The notes under the pieces were generated by a model. It was given only the letters and a program-made list of their open reading frames with translations. It ran no database searches and was not told where the DNA came from. Both the position numbers and the translations under genes were made by a program. DNA of 10,481 nucleotides from Candidatus Methylomirabilota bacterium (GTDB lineage: Bacteria > Methylomirabilota > Methylomirabilia > Methylomirabilales > 2-02-FULL-66-22). Shown here piece by piece: positions 1 through 6,666 of the stretch. Within the stretch, counting starts at the first letter, position 1, and each line of letters begins with the position of its first letter. The stretch covers positions 1-10,481 of the forward strand of contig JACQVO010000238.1 of assembly GCA_016209725.1 (NCBI GenBank), read 5' to 3'.

Positions 1-218
1 CGCCCCGGGGTGCCCCGGGGGCTCAGCCGGGGGTGTGATTCGAGGTCGGAAGATCCGGTGAGAATCTTTCCAGAAGAACAAGATTCTACGGACTGGTCGT
101 CCAGGGAGGGGCCGGAGTGTGCCAGGGGCTGCTCGTCCCTGAAGACCGTGGAAAAGCGGCTCGGGGGGCAGATGCAGGGCCGTAGCTCGAGGGCGAGGAG
201 CGGCACGACATCCTGGCG
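1..218. other. Leading region with no supported gene
   Basis: I see no gene here that I can support. The short open frame across this stretch has arginine/serine-rich composition and matches nothing I recognise. The segment opens with two copies of CCCCGGGG (3-10 and 13-20) that can form a small GC-rich hairpin. The end of an upstream polysaccharide gene could lie just outside the window, but nothing visible shows it. Confidence 0.4.
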
Positions 219-233
219 TTGCCGAGGTTCAGC

Positions 234-1148
234 ATGACCGGCCAAGTGCTCTTGTCAACCTACAACGGGCAGGCGTATTTGAGGCCCCTGATGGAGAGTG
301 TCCTCGCGCAGGACTGTCAACATCTGGAGGTGCTTGTCCGGGACGATGGATCGAATGACGACACGGTGAACCTGCTCCGGGAGTACGCCGCTGCCAACCC
401 AAACGTTCAGGTCATCGTCGGCGACCAGGTCGGCGTGGCGCAGAGCTACTTCGAACTTCTTCAGCGGTCCTCGGCCGCGGCGGATTTTCTCATGCTGTGC
501 GATCAAGACGACGTGTGGCGCCGCGACAAGGTGTCCCGGGCGGTTGGCTGCTTGGCCCGAGGCGGGCCAGAGACCCCGGCATTGTATTGCTCGCGAGTTG
601 CCATTGTGGATGAAGACTTGAAGCTCTTGGGGTATTCCGATCTTCCGAGAAAGGGGCTCTCCTTTCGAAATGCCCTCGTCCAAAACGTCGCCATGGGGTG
701 CACCATTACGGTGAATCAGGCAGCACGCCGCCTTCTCCTCCGTGAAACTCCCCGCCACGTCTGCATGCACGATTGGTGGTTCTACCTGGTTGTTTCGGCC
801 TTTGGCCATCTCGTGTACGACGAAGATCCCGCCATCCTCTACCGAAGGCACGCGGGGAACGTGTTCGGGATTCCCCTGGGGACGGTGGAGACATGGCGGC
901 TGAAACTCCACCGGTTCCGGAGGTACGGAAAGCTGAACCCTGTCGTAAGACAGGCGGAAGAATTCAACCGCATCTACGGCGCATCTCTTCCCGAGGACCA
1001 TCGGTTGGTGTTGGAGCGCTTTCTGGAGAGTCGGCGCCGTCTTTCCCACCGATTGCGCTACTCGGTGTGCTGTGACGTGTACCGGCAATCAACCCGGGAC
1101 CAGCTTCTGCTGAAATTCTTGCTGCTGGTGAACCGGATGCCCTGCTGA
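234..1148 (+). CDS. Family 2 glycosyltransferase, rhamnosyltransferase-like
   Basis: A 304-residue GT-A fold glycosyltransferase predicted to transfer a sugar from a nucleotide-sugar donor onto a growing surface glycan in the cytoplasm. The N-terminus has the GT2 opening LSTYNG (about residues 6-11), the nucleotide-binding stretch DDGSNDDT (about 36-43) and the metal-binding CDQDDVW (about 89-95). Later come MHDWW (about 178-182) and YRRHAGNV (about 203-210). This set is typical of rhamnosyltransferase-like GT2 enzymes of O-antigen and capsule clusters. No transmembrane segment is evident. I chose ATG 234, with GAGG six bases upstream; a TTG at 219 in the same frame would add five residues. 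It is first of four glycosyltransferase genes on this strand, with a GT4 gene 47 bp downstream. Donor and acceptor cannot be read from the sequence. The family call is firm, the rhamnosyl specificity is only a resemblance. Confidence 0.93.
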   Translation: MTGQVLLSTYNGQAYLRPLMESVLAQDCQHLEVLVRDDGSNDDTVNLLREYAAANPNVQVIVGDQVGVAQSYFELLQRSSAAADFLMLCDQDDVWRRDKVSRAVGCLARGGPETPALYCSRVAIVDEDLKLLGYSDLPRKGLSFRNALVQNVAMGCTITVNQAARRLLLRETPRHVCMHDWWFYLVVSAFGHLVYDEDPAILYRRHAGNVFGIPLGTVETWRLKLHRFRRYGKLNPVVRQAEEFNRIYGASLPEDHRLVLERFLESRRRLSHRLRYSVCCDVYRQSTRDQLLLKFLLLVNRMPC

Positions 1149-1195
1149 CCGCCCGCGCGCGGTTGCGCGTTCTCGGGCGACACGACGGATCGCCG

Positions 1196-2284
1196 ATGAG
1201 AATCCTGCATCTGGACTTTGACGATTTGGAGAACCGATTCGGCGGGGGGCAGGCGAAACGGACGTTCGAAGTCAACAGGCGACTCGGCCGACGACACCAG
1301 ATTACCGTGGTCACCAGCCGCTATCCCGGCTGGCGGGATGAGGTCAAGGAAGGGATTCGGTACGTGCGGGTGGGAACGGGGCGATCGCCGTGGGATCTGG
1401 TGGCATGGTTTGCGAGTATCCCCTGGGTGATCCGGCGTCACGAGTTCGATCTCCTGGTCGAGGACTTCACGGTGCCGATCTCGACTGCCTTCACACCGGC
1501 CTTCACGCGGAAACCGATCGTGGCATCGGTACAGAACCTCTTTGCGGTGCCGTTGAGCAAGAAGTACACGCTCCCCTTTGGCGCGGCGGAACGCATGGGA
1601 TGCCGTCTCTACCGGAATTTCATCGTGCCGACGCAGGCGCTCCACACGCAGGTCCGCCGGTACAATCCGACCGCCAAGATTGCAGTGATCCCCTACGGCG
1701 TTGACCAGGAGTTCTTTGAGGTGGCTCCATCCGAGGAGGACTACATCCTCTTCCTGGGTCGCATTGACATCTACCAGAAGGGACTGGACCTGCTTCTGCG
1801 GGCGTTTCGTCGGATTGACCTGGACTCGGGGACGCGATTGGTGATCGCCGGCGACGGCCGCGACGTGGCCGCGCTGGAAAGAATGGTCCACGAGATGGCG
1901 CTGTCGGATCGGGTGGTCTATCTCGGCAAAGTCCAGGGAATGAAGAAACGGGAACTCCTTTCAAAGTGCAAGCTGGTCTGCCTGCCGTCGAGGTACGAGG
2001 CCATGCCGATCGTCAGCCTGGAGAGCTTTGCCTCCCGGAAGCCCATTGTGGCCTTTGATATTCCGGCACTGCGCGACGTGGCGATCCCGACCTGCGCGAT
2101 TCGGGTCCCGTGCTTCTCGGAGGAGGCGTACGCGGAGGGGGTGCTGGCGCTCCTCCGCGATCACAGCCGGCGGCGCGAAATGGGAGCGGCGGCGCGGGAG
2201 TGGGCCCGGCAGTTCGACTGGGACAGGACGGCTCTCCAGCAAGAATCCTTCTACCAGGAGGCCCTGGGGTCCCGCATGGGATAG
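1196..2284 (+). CDS. Family 4 glycosyltransferase (GT-B fold)
   Basis: A 362-residue retaining glycosyltransferase of the GT4 (Glycos_transf_1) family. The N-terminal Rossmann domain opens MRILHLDF and has the glycine-rich acceptor/donor loop GGGQAKRTFEVNRRL (about 16-30). The linker carries PYGVD. The C-terminal Rossmann domain starts near FLGRIDIYQKGLDLL (about 186-200), and the EX7E donor-binding motif is EAMPIVSLE (about 267-275). Length is normal for the family. ATG 1196 gives the canonical start of the first beta strand; a TTG at 1163 would add eleven residues with no family character. It follows the first GT2 gene by 47 bp and is probably cotranscribed. It is expected to add a sugar to the same polysaccharide in the cytoplasm. 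Its substrate cannot be told. Confidence 0.94.
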   Translation: MRILHLDFDDLENRFGGGQAKRTFEVNRRLGRRHQITVVTSRYPGWRDEVKEGIRYVRVGTGRSPWDLVAWFASIPWVIRRHEFDLLVEDFTVPISTAFTPAFTRKPIVASVQNLFAVPLSKKYTLPFGAAERMGCRLYRNFIVPTQALHTQVRRYNPTAKIAVIPYGVDQEFFEVAPSEEDYILFLGRIDIYQKGLDLLLRAFRRIDLDSGTRLVIAGDGRDVAALERMVHEMALSDRVVYLGKVQGMKKRELLSKCKLVCLPSRYEAMPIVSLESFASRKPIVAFDIPALRDVAIPTCAIRVPCFSEEAYAEGVLALLRDHSRRREMGAAAREWARQFDWDRTALQQESFYQEALGSRMG

Positions 2285-2303
2285 CGGGGTGACTCCCAAA
2301 TTC

Positions 2304-2442
2304 CTTTACAATTCCGTTCACCCTGAGCCTGTCGAAGGGTGCGGAATCCGCGCTTCGTCGTGAGCCCCTCGGCCTGAGCTCGGGACGAAGGCTCAGCCGA
2401 ACGGCTTCGACAAGCTCAGCCCGAACGGGCTCCATGTAAAGC
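2304..2442. repeat. ELVEG-type imperfect inverted repeat
   Basis: The left arm has TTTACA, CCGTTC, then CCCTGAGCCTGTCGAAGG (2305-2338). The right arm has CTTCGACAAGCTCAGC, CCGAACGGG, then TGTAAA (2403-2440). Read on the opposite strand, the right arm repeats the left in the same order with a few mismatches, so the whole unit can fold into one long hairpin. The inner part has its own pair, CTTCGTC and GACGAAG. This matches a widely dispersed bacterial repeat that reads as PELVEG or FDKLR in translation. It fills the gap between two glycosyltransferase gene pairs and may attenuate readthrough, which is an inference. Confidence 0.8.
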
Positions 2443-2518
2443 CATTTCTGAGTCAGTGCAATAGCGGGGGAGCGACGAAGGCACGGGGCCATTGCGGATA
2501 CGGGCGGAAGAAGCACCT

Positions 2519-3253
2519 GTGGAATCCCTCAAGATCTCCATCATCGTCCCGGCCCACAATGAGGCGGGGCGGATCGCCCTGCCGCTCGAAGCGTTGGCCC
2601 GGCACTTTCAGGAGACGCATGGGGACGACTTCGAGATCGTCGTCGTGACGAACAACTGTTGGGATGCCACCGAGGAAGTCGTGAACCAGATCGCCAGGCG
2701 GTATCGCCAAATTCGCCAGATCGTGATTCCCGAGCCCATCGGAAAGGGAGGGGCCATCATCGAGGGGATCAGGCGGGCGCGGGGAACGCTGATGGGCTTC
2801 GTGGATGCGGATGGGTCAACCCCTCCGGCGGAGGTGGACCGGCTCGTGTCGCAGGTCGGCCCGGGCGACGGCGTCATCGCCTCCCGATGGGTGGCGGGCG
2901 CCAGCGTCCCGACCCCGCAGTCGTGGGTCCGGCGCGTGTTCAGCCGGGGGTTCAACCTGCTGGTCCGGGGGCTGTTCGGGTTCCCCTATCGGGATACCCA
3001 GTGCGGAGCCAAGGTCTTCACGCGCGAGGCCTGGACGGCCGTCGTGGACAAGCTTGCCATCACCGATTATGCCTTCGATGTGAACCTGCTGTATCATCTC
3101 CGACAGGAGGGGTTCGTGGTTCGGGAGGCGCCGATCTGCTGGCATGACCGCGAAGGGTCCCAATTGCGGCTGTCCCAGGTCGTGCCGCGGATGTTCGCCG
3201 CCGTCCTGCGCCTTCGACTGAAACACTCGCCGCTCGGCCGATTCCTCCCGTGA
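2519..3253 (+). CDS. Family 2 glycosyltransferase, dolichyl-phosphate sugar synthase-like
   Basis: A 244-residue GT2 enzyme resembling the Alg5/dolichyl-phosphate glucosyltransferase and polyprenyl-phosphate sugar synthase group. Visible motifs are IIVPAHNEAGRI at about 8-19, the metal-binding DADGST near 95-100, and RDTQCGAKVF near 158-167, the DTQCG signature of this subfamily. The expected product is a lipid-phosphate sugar used by a membrane glycosyltransferase, or direct transfer to a lipid-linked glycan. There is no C-terminal membrane domain, unlike GtrB-type synthases, so it is probably cytoplasmic and peripheral. I prefer GTG 2519, with GGAAG eight bases upstream; a TTG at 2492 would add nine residues. 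The stop overlaps the next start in GTGA, which indicates translational coupling with the following GT4 gene. Confidence 0.92.
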   Translation: MESLKISIIVPAHNEAGRIALPLEALARHFQETHGDDFEIVVVTNNCWDATEEVVNQIARRYRQIRQIVIPEPIGKGGAIIEGIRRARGTLMGFVDADGSTPPAEVDRLVSQVGPGDGVIASRWVAGASVPTPQSWVRRVFSRGFNLLVRGLFGFPYRDTQCGAKVFTREAWTAVVDKLAITDYAFDVNLLYHLRQEGFVVREAPICWHDREGSQLRLSQVVPRMFAAVLRLRLKHSPLGRFLP

Positions 3254-4353
3254 GAATCCTCGTCCTGAATTGGCGGGATCTCGCTCACCCGCTGGCGGGA
3301 GGGGCCGAGGTCTACGTCCAGGAGATGGCGAGACGGTGGGTGGCCTGGGGGCACCAGGTCATCCTCGTGTGCGGGGGGTATGCAGGGGGCAAGGACGCCG
3401 AGACCGTTGACGGGGTGCGGGTCATCCGGCGGGGCGGGAGGTTCACGCTCTATGTGCGCGCCGCCCTTGAGTACATCCTCAGGCTGTCTCGCGAGTGTGA
3501 TGTCATCCTGGATATCGAGAACGGCATTCCATTCTTTTCGCCCGTCTATGCCAGGCGGCCAACGGTCATAGTGGTCCACCACGTCCACAGAGAGCAGATC
3601 TTCGTCGAGGCAGGATTTCCACTGAACTGGATCGCCTCCGTTCTCGAAACCAAGGTCATGCCGGCAGCGTACCGGCGGTGTACCTTCGTCACCGGAACGC
3701 CTTCCACCAGGGAAGGTCTGATCGCGCTCGGCATTGCCGCTCCCCGCATCGCGATGATCCCTTACGGGCTCGACCATGGACAGTACCGCCCGTCAGAAGT
3801 CAAGTCCCCCACGCCGACCATCCTCTATCTGGGCCGGCTGAAGCGGTACAAGCGGCTTGATCTCCTCGTCCGCGCCATGCCGCAGATCCTCCGGACCTAT
3901 CCGGAGGCCTCTCTCTGGATCGTCGGGCGAGGAGATGCGCGGGGGGAGATCGAGCGCCGGGTGAGAGACCTCGGACTCTCGCGGCAGGTCACCTTCTGGG
4001 GCTTTGCCGATGAGCGAGAGAAGGTGCGGCTGCTGCAGCAGGCCTGGGTGTTTGTCTCTCCCTCCATGAACGAAGGGTGGGGGCTGTCTGTCCTGGAGGC
4101 AAACGCTTGCGGGGCGCCGGCCGTGGTCTTCGACGTGCCGGGACTGCGGGACGCCGTGGTGGACGAGCAGACCGGTTTCGTCGTCCCCGACGGAGATCTG
4201 GAGGGTCTTTCCCGGAAAATGGCCCTGATCTTGGAAGATGCGCCGCTCCGGCAGCGCTTGCGGGGAAACGCGGTCGCGTGGGCCCAGCGCTTCAACTGGG
4301 AGGATTCGGCCCGCTCATTGCTCAGAGTGCTGGAAGAAGCCCGTTCTACTTGA
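3250..4353 (+). CDS. Family 4 glycosyltransferase (GT-B fold)
   Basis: A 367-residue GT4 glycosyltransferase. The N-terminal domain begins MRILVLNWRD and carries the loop LAGGAEVYVQEMARRW (about 15-30). PYGLD marks the interdomain linker. The second Rossmann domain starts near LYLGRLKRYKRLDLL (about 191-205), and the EX7E motif is EGWGLSVLE (about 274-282). Length and domain order are typical and the gene looks intact. The GTG start overlaps the previous stop by four bases, so the two proteins are probably made in a coupled way and act one after the other on the same glycan. The start MRILVLNWRDLAHPLAGGAE is common in GT4 genes of environmental exopolysaccharide clusters. Sugar specificity is unknown. 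Immediately past the stop the sequence changes to unrelated pseudogene material. Confidence 0.95.
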   Translation: MRILVLNWRDLAHPLAGGAEVYVQEMARRWVAWGHQVILVCGGYAGGKDAETVDGVRVIRRGGRFTLYVRAALEYILRLSRECDVILDIENGIPFFSPVYARRPTVIVVHHVHREQIFVEAGFPLNWIASVLETKVMPAAYRRCTFVTGTPSTREGLIALGIAAPRIAMIPYGLDHGQYRPSEVKSPTPTILYLGRLKRYKRLDLLVRAMPQILRTYPEASLWIVGRGDARGEIERRVRDLGLSRQVTFWGFADEREKVRLLQQAWVFVSPSMNEGWGLSVLEANACGAPAVVFDVPGLRDAVVDEQTGFVVPDGDLEGLSRKMALILEDAPLRQRLRGNAVAWAQRFNWEDSARSLLRVLEEARST

Positions 4354-5406
4354 TCTGCCCGCGAATCTCGCCACCGGCCTGGCGGCTCTCCCGCCGGCCG
4401 CCCAGGCTGCCATCTCGGCCACACTCGGCCGGGACGATCCCGCCTACCACGCACGCGACGGGGCAACCGGCCTCACGCTGGAGAACCCAAAGCACACTCT
4501 GGCCGCAGCCTTCACGGCAACAGGCATGGAAGTGCGAAGCGGCCCGGCCCGCTGGCACCTCGCCCTCACAAGCGTGGGATATGGCGACAGCCTGCACCCT
4601 GCCGCCCCGGCCATCCCCCAGGCCATGGCCAACCGGGTGGAGTACCGCCGCGGCTCCCTCACGGAGTGGTACCTGAACGGCCCCCTCGGCCTGGAGCAGG
4701 GCTTCACCCTGGCGACCCCACCCGACGGCCCCTCCACCGGCCCGCTCACGCTCACCCTCAGCCTGGCGGGAAACCTCGTGGATGATGCCGGGGCGCGCTA
4801 CCCGCTCGTGGTGGACCCATCGTTCCAGCAGGCCAAGCTCACGGCGTCGGCCGGGGCATCTGGTGACGCCTCGGCCAGGCCGTGGCCATCAGCGGCGATA
4901 CGGTGGTCGTGGGGGCGCCCGGCGACGATAGCTTCCAAGGTGCCGCCTACATCTTCGGCGCCATCCCCAGCGCCGTCAAGCAGGGGGTGATCAGCAACCT
5001 CCAGGCCCTGCTCCCGACGGGGAACGTCAGCACCGACGCCCTGCTCAAGGTGGCCATCTCCATGCTCAGCAAGAGCGTGAATCCCAGCTCCTACCTGGAC
5101 GCCCTGCACCTGAAGGGGACGACAGGCATACTGGTCTTCACCTTCGAACAGACGGCGGTCCGGCAACTCATGGTGATCCGGAACCCGCCCGCTGCGATCG
5201 CGCCGGCCCTCAACAACCTCGCCCAGGCGGACCAGGTGTTCGCCCAGACGGCCATCGCGGATGCCATCGCCCGGGGCGGTAAGCCCGCGAAGATCGCCAA
5301 GGCCCAGGGCCAGCTCGCGCAGGCCCACGCCGCAGCCGGCACCGGCAATGTCTTCCGGGCCATCGGCTTCTTCCGGAGCGCCTGGCAGACCGCCATGGGA
5401 GCGTGA
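4354..5406 (+). pseudogene. FG-GAP repeat surface protein, 5'-truncated and frameshifted
   Basis: Two reading frames together spell one degraded protein. The first (about 4354-4869) has LPPAAQAAISATLGRDDPAYHA, ANRVEYRRGSLTEWYLNGPL and DDAGARYPLVVDP, the N-terminal part of large FG-GAP beta-propeller surface proteins. It has no start codon or signal peptide after the upstream stop. Near 4865-4870 the frame shifts: adding one base after GAC restores SGD-R-LGQAVAISGDTVVVGAPGDD, a single FG-GAP repeat. The second frame then stays open to 5406 through a C-terminal helical region of about 140 residues that I do not recognise. From memory of the family, several propeller repeats and a segment before DDAGARY are missing. 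An expressed short product from GTG 4882 cannot be excluded but would be only a fragment. A sequencing error could explain the shift but not the missing 5' end. Confidence 0.8.
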
Positions 5407-5412
5407 GGGGGG

Positions 5413-5462
5413 ACGGAGTACGGGACTACACGACGACGGACCACAGGACTACGGACCGCAGG
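5413..5462 (+). repeat. Degenerate tandem 7-8-mer run (ACGGACT-like)
   Basis: Successive units are ACGGAGT, ACGGGACT, ACACGACG, ACGGACC, ACAGGACT and ACGGACC, followed by GCAGG. They are related heptamers, some with one added base. The run lies just after the FG-GAP remnant and directly before the terminal repeat of the transposase-derived element. No protein-coding role is supported. Confidence 0.65.
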
Positions 5463-6595
5463 TTAGGGGACGTTGCATTATAGGTCATATTTCTGGCTCC
5501 TCCATCCGTGTCGCGAGAACTCCGCTTGGCTGCCCCGGTACCGTGCACCATGTCATGGTGCGGGGGACCGAGCGGCAGCCCATCTTCCGGGATGACCAGA
5601 ACGGGATGGCGGGGCCACCTGGGAGACGGGTGCCGGTGAGGATATATGACTTGTAATGCAACGTCCCCTTCGCGACAACGTCCCCTTCGCGACATGGCGT
5701 CGGTCTGTTGCTGCATCGCGCCCACCGAGCGCCGGGTGGCAGCCATGATGCCGTACGTCAGAACCGCGTACACCCCTGTGATCACAACGAGCAGCGCAGT
5801 CAGTACGTCCGTCGTAGTCCATGCCATGAGGACTATTCGTCTCCTTCCGCTCGTCGGTCCAGGTCGGCACAACGTCCGGCGGATGAGCTGCGAGCGAAGT
5901 GAGTCTGCTCGATCCGCTTGGTTAGGCGTTACCCGCCGAATGTCCCAGGTGCCCAGCAATGTTGCACGCGCAGCCGGAATCGCCGATCGTGCACGGATGA
6001 TCGCTTTCTGGGCGAATGAGTATGCATGATGCCACGCTGACCCGGAGCCGCCCCAAGGCATTGTGGCCATCTTCTGCAAGGACATATTGGCACGCATCAG
6101 GGTAGCATAGGCGGCGGCTATCGGGCTTCGGACGGAATCGGGCAAGAGCGAGAACACCCCCTCTTGGATGGCTCGCTCGAATTGGGCCATCAGGACGAGT
6201 GCCCCGATCGTGTCATCGGCTGTTCGCTGCCCGATCTCGGAGTTGAATTCGAGTTCGTCGATGAGTGCCTGGATTGGCCCCACATCGAGGGAACGTTGTG
6301 GCAGTAGCAGAGCGCCCGGGGATTCTTTGCAGACGCGAAGCCATTGCTCCTTGTGGGCACGGAGCTCTTCGGGGTGGAACTTCCGGCCTCGGGGATGCGC
6401 GTCGTTGTACAGCCGAATCTCGGCGTGGCACTCGAAACATACCGGGATGGCGTTGTCGATGTCGTCACCCCCACCACTCCCGCTTGGGTCGAGGTGGTGC
6501 AACTCGATCTTCACCCCGCAGAAGCGATGGCAGACGCAGCAGCGGCGACGACAGGCAGCCAAGAGGTGATCTGCTTCGGAACGCTCGAAGGCCAT
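5426..6595 (-). CDS. HNH endonuclease domain protein, open frame running into next cassette
   Basis: The N-terminal 60 residues form a zinc-finger HNH nuclease domain: C19/C22 and C53/C56 as the likely zinc ligands, HH at 33-34, N48 and H57. The pattern is that of stand-alone HNH endonucleases that nick or cut DNA with a divalent metal. A helical C-terminal part of about 160 residues is unrecognised. ATG 6595 is preceded by AGGAGGG at a four-base gap, a strong ribosome site. Native coding ends near 5928, about 222 residues, where the attC-like site starts. No stop occurs there, so the frame runs on through that site, the start of the small membrane gene and the antisense of the miniature element to 5426, 389 codons in all. 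The last part is not biological protein sequence. Either a stop was lost or a small frameshift hides it. It sits in a cassette-like unit bounded by GTT sites. Confidence 0.75.
   Translation of the reverse strand: MAFERSEADHLLAACRRRCCVCHRFCGVKIELHHLDPSGSGGGDDIDNAIPVCFECHAEIRLYNDAHPRGRKFHPEELRAHKEQWLRVCKESPGALLLPQRSLDVGPIQALIDELEFNSEIGQRTADDTIGALVLMAQFERAIQEGVFSLLPDSVRSPIAAAYATLMRANMSLQKMATMPWGGSGSAWHHAYSFAQKAIIRARSAIPAARATLLGTWDIRRVTPNQADRADSLRSQLIRRTLCRPGPTSGRRRIVLMAWTTTDVLTALLVVITGVYAVLTYGIMAATRRSVGAMQQQTDAMSRRGRCREGDVALQVIYPHRHPSPRWPRHPVLVIPEDGLPLGPPHHDMVHGTGAAKRSSRDTDGGARNMTYNATSPNLRSVVLWSVVV
5466..5668 (+). mobile_element. Miniature element derived from a REP-associated tyrosine transposase
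   Basis: A 203-bp unit is bounded by near-perfect terminal inverted repeats. The left end GGGGACGTTGCATTA (5466-5480) is the reverse complement of TAATGCAACGTCCCC (5654-5668), and the match continues inward through GTCATAT with two mismatches. Inside, on the + strand from about 5508, the frame reads VARTPLGCPGTVHHVMVRG, then TERQPIFRDD. This is the N-terminal signature of Y1/REP-associated (RAYT, IS200-like) transposases. The reading then jumps to a few unrelated residues and a stop. The HUH catalytic motif and tyrosine region are absent, so it cannot move itself. GGGG at the ends fits RAYT-linked repeats. The minus-strand membrane gene next to it is cut off at its right end. Confidence 0.75.
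5660..5693 (+). repeat. Tandem duplication of a 17-bp unit
   Basis: AACGTCCCCTTCGCGAC occurs twice back to back (5660-5676 and 5677-5693). Its first nine bases are the outer end of the miniature element; the rest is flanking DNA. It marks the junction where the minus-strand membrane gene loses its own reading, so it probably records slippage or a second end-capture event. Confidence 0.85.
5690..5827 (-). pseudogene. Short membrane protein gene, truncated by the miniature element
   Basis: From ATG 5827 the minus strand encodes MAWTTTDVLTALLVVITGVY, then AVLTYGIMAATRRSVGAMQQQTDAM. This is one strong transmembrane helix followed by a basic, glutamine-rich start of a cytosolic helix, a layout I have seen as the N-terminus of small single-pass membrane proteins of unknown function. 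After SR the reading enters the tandem 17-bp unit and the element's inverted repeat, so only about 47 native residues remain. GGAAGGAG lies 13 bases upstream of the ATG, rather far. The frame is the same as that of the HNH gene upstream, with no stop between. Its position just after an attC-like site is that of the first ORF of a gene cassette. Confidence 0.55.
5867..5927 (-). other. attC-like integron recombination site (61 bp)
   Basis: Read on the minus strand, the site starts with GCCTAAC (5927-5921), fitting the R'' consensus RYYYAAC, and ends with GTTGTGC (5873-5867), close to GTTRRRY. Inside, CGGATCGAGC pairs with GCTCATCCG leaving one extra base unpaired, which is the extrahelical base expected in a folded attC. 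The outer boxes pair at six of seven positions, one of them a wobble. Length matches short classical attC sites. It lies directly after the HNH coding part and before the small membrane gene, both on the same strand, as in a cassette array. No integrase gene is in the window. Confidence 0.65.
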
Positions 6596-6659
6596 TCGTC
6601 CCTCCTCGGCCTACACTTATGTGGTTTCCGCCCGAAAACCTATACCCGGCATCGGGTCC

Positions 6660-6666
6660 GCATAAC
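6660..6666 (-). other. Putative cassette 5' boundary (GTTATGC)
   Basis: On the minus strand GTTATGC lies 64 bases upstream of the HNH start codon, where an integron cassette would begin after the G of GTT. Together with the attC-like site at 5867-5927 it would delimit a cassette of about 794 bp. The upstream partner is not clearly an attC or attI site, so this boundary is weak. Confidence 0.35.

Noticed and set aside
255..1088. Long open frame on the minus strand opposite the first glycosyltransferase
   Set aside because: It shadows a gene with clear GT2 motifs. Its translation has no domain character, and high GC makes long antisense frames common.
1058..1891. 277-codon minus-strand open frame over the first GT4 gene
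   Set aside because: It is antisense to a well-conserved GT-B fold gene and is rich in His/Arg with no recognisable motif.
5466..5668. GTTGCAT and ATGCAAC at the ends of the miniature element as attC outer boxes
   Set aside because: The order is reversed: attC needs RYYYAAC at the 5' side and GTTRRRY at the 3' side, while this element has GTT at the left and AAC at the right. The transposase fragment inside explains the ends better.
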